6,246 nucleotides of DNA from contig JAISQV010000036.1 of NCBI GenBank assembly GCA_031273985.1, positions 1 to 6,246 of the forward strand, in the 5' to 3' direction. Of the stretch, positions 6,228 to 6,246 are shown piece by piece (position 1 is the first letter of the stretch; each line of letters begins with the position of its first letter). The translations under genes and the position numbers were made by a program. The notes under the pieces are model-generated. The model did no database searches, was not told the DNA's origin, and saw only the letters and a list, made by a program, of their open reading frames with translations. Origin of the DNA: Spirochaetaceae bacterium (GTDB lineage Bacteria > Spirochaetota > Spirochaetia > Treponematales > Breznakiellaceae).

Positions 6228-6246
6228 CTTCCCGCTGCCACCCCGC

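Noticed and set aside
6146..6246. Plus-strand open frame starting MAGRLKKLPG with AGGAGG upstream, running off the right edge
   Set aside because: The AGGAGG is 15 bases from the ATG, too far for a normal site, and the frame reads straight through the 6193-6227 palindrome. Nothing in the 33 visible codons resembles a known protein. More sequence to the right would decide.

Overview
The window is a stretch of spirochaete chromosome, most likely from the Treponema group. The best clues are the gene order cheA, cheW fused to a cheR-like domain, then cheX (the T. pallidum and T. denticola arrangement, where cheY follows), and a CheA with an unusually long P3 dimerisation region. The DNA is GC-rich by eye, and Ala/Pro-rich linkers sit in the chemotaxis proteins. 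That is higher than T. pallidum or T. denticola and closer to gut or free-living treponeme relatives, but I cannot name the species.

All five genes lie on the minus strand, so the window reads functionally from right to left. From the right edge there is a GC-rich palindrome that could terminate transcription (6193-6227), then a short promoter region, then a two-gene unit. That unit is ychF (4950-6074, ribosome-associated ATPase) followed after 10 bases by a small stand-alone cyclic-nucleotide-binding-fold protein (4499-4939). A 268-base intergenic region follows (4231-4498). It holds a GC-rich multi-hairpin element, an intrinsic terminator pointing leftward and a good sigma-70-type promoter for the next unit. 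That unit is the chemotaxis operon: cheA (1831-4230), cheW-cheR-like fusion (480-1820) and cheX (1-458, cut by the left edge).

The chemotaxis genes form a nearly complete core signalling set. CheA is the histidine kinase, and the CheW part of the fusion couples it to the chemoreceptors. CheX is the phosphatase that switches off CheY-P. CheY itself is not in the window and probably lies just to the left. The fused CheR-like domain has lost residues normally conserved in the receptor methyltransferase, so its role is probably structural or regulatory.

The observations most worth a second look are the degenerate CheR-like domain, the enlarged CheA P3, and promoter-like sequences placed so close to the starts of both cheA and ychF that their mRNAs could be leaderless. 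Others are the cNMP-fold protein with a disrupted phosphate-binding motif next to ychF, and the intergenic palindromic element. I see no mobile element, CRISPR array, tRNA or rRNA here, and no wholly new system; most of the content matches known spirochaete biology.
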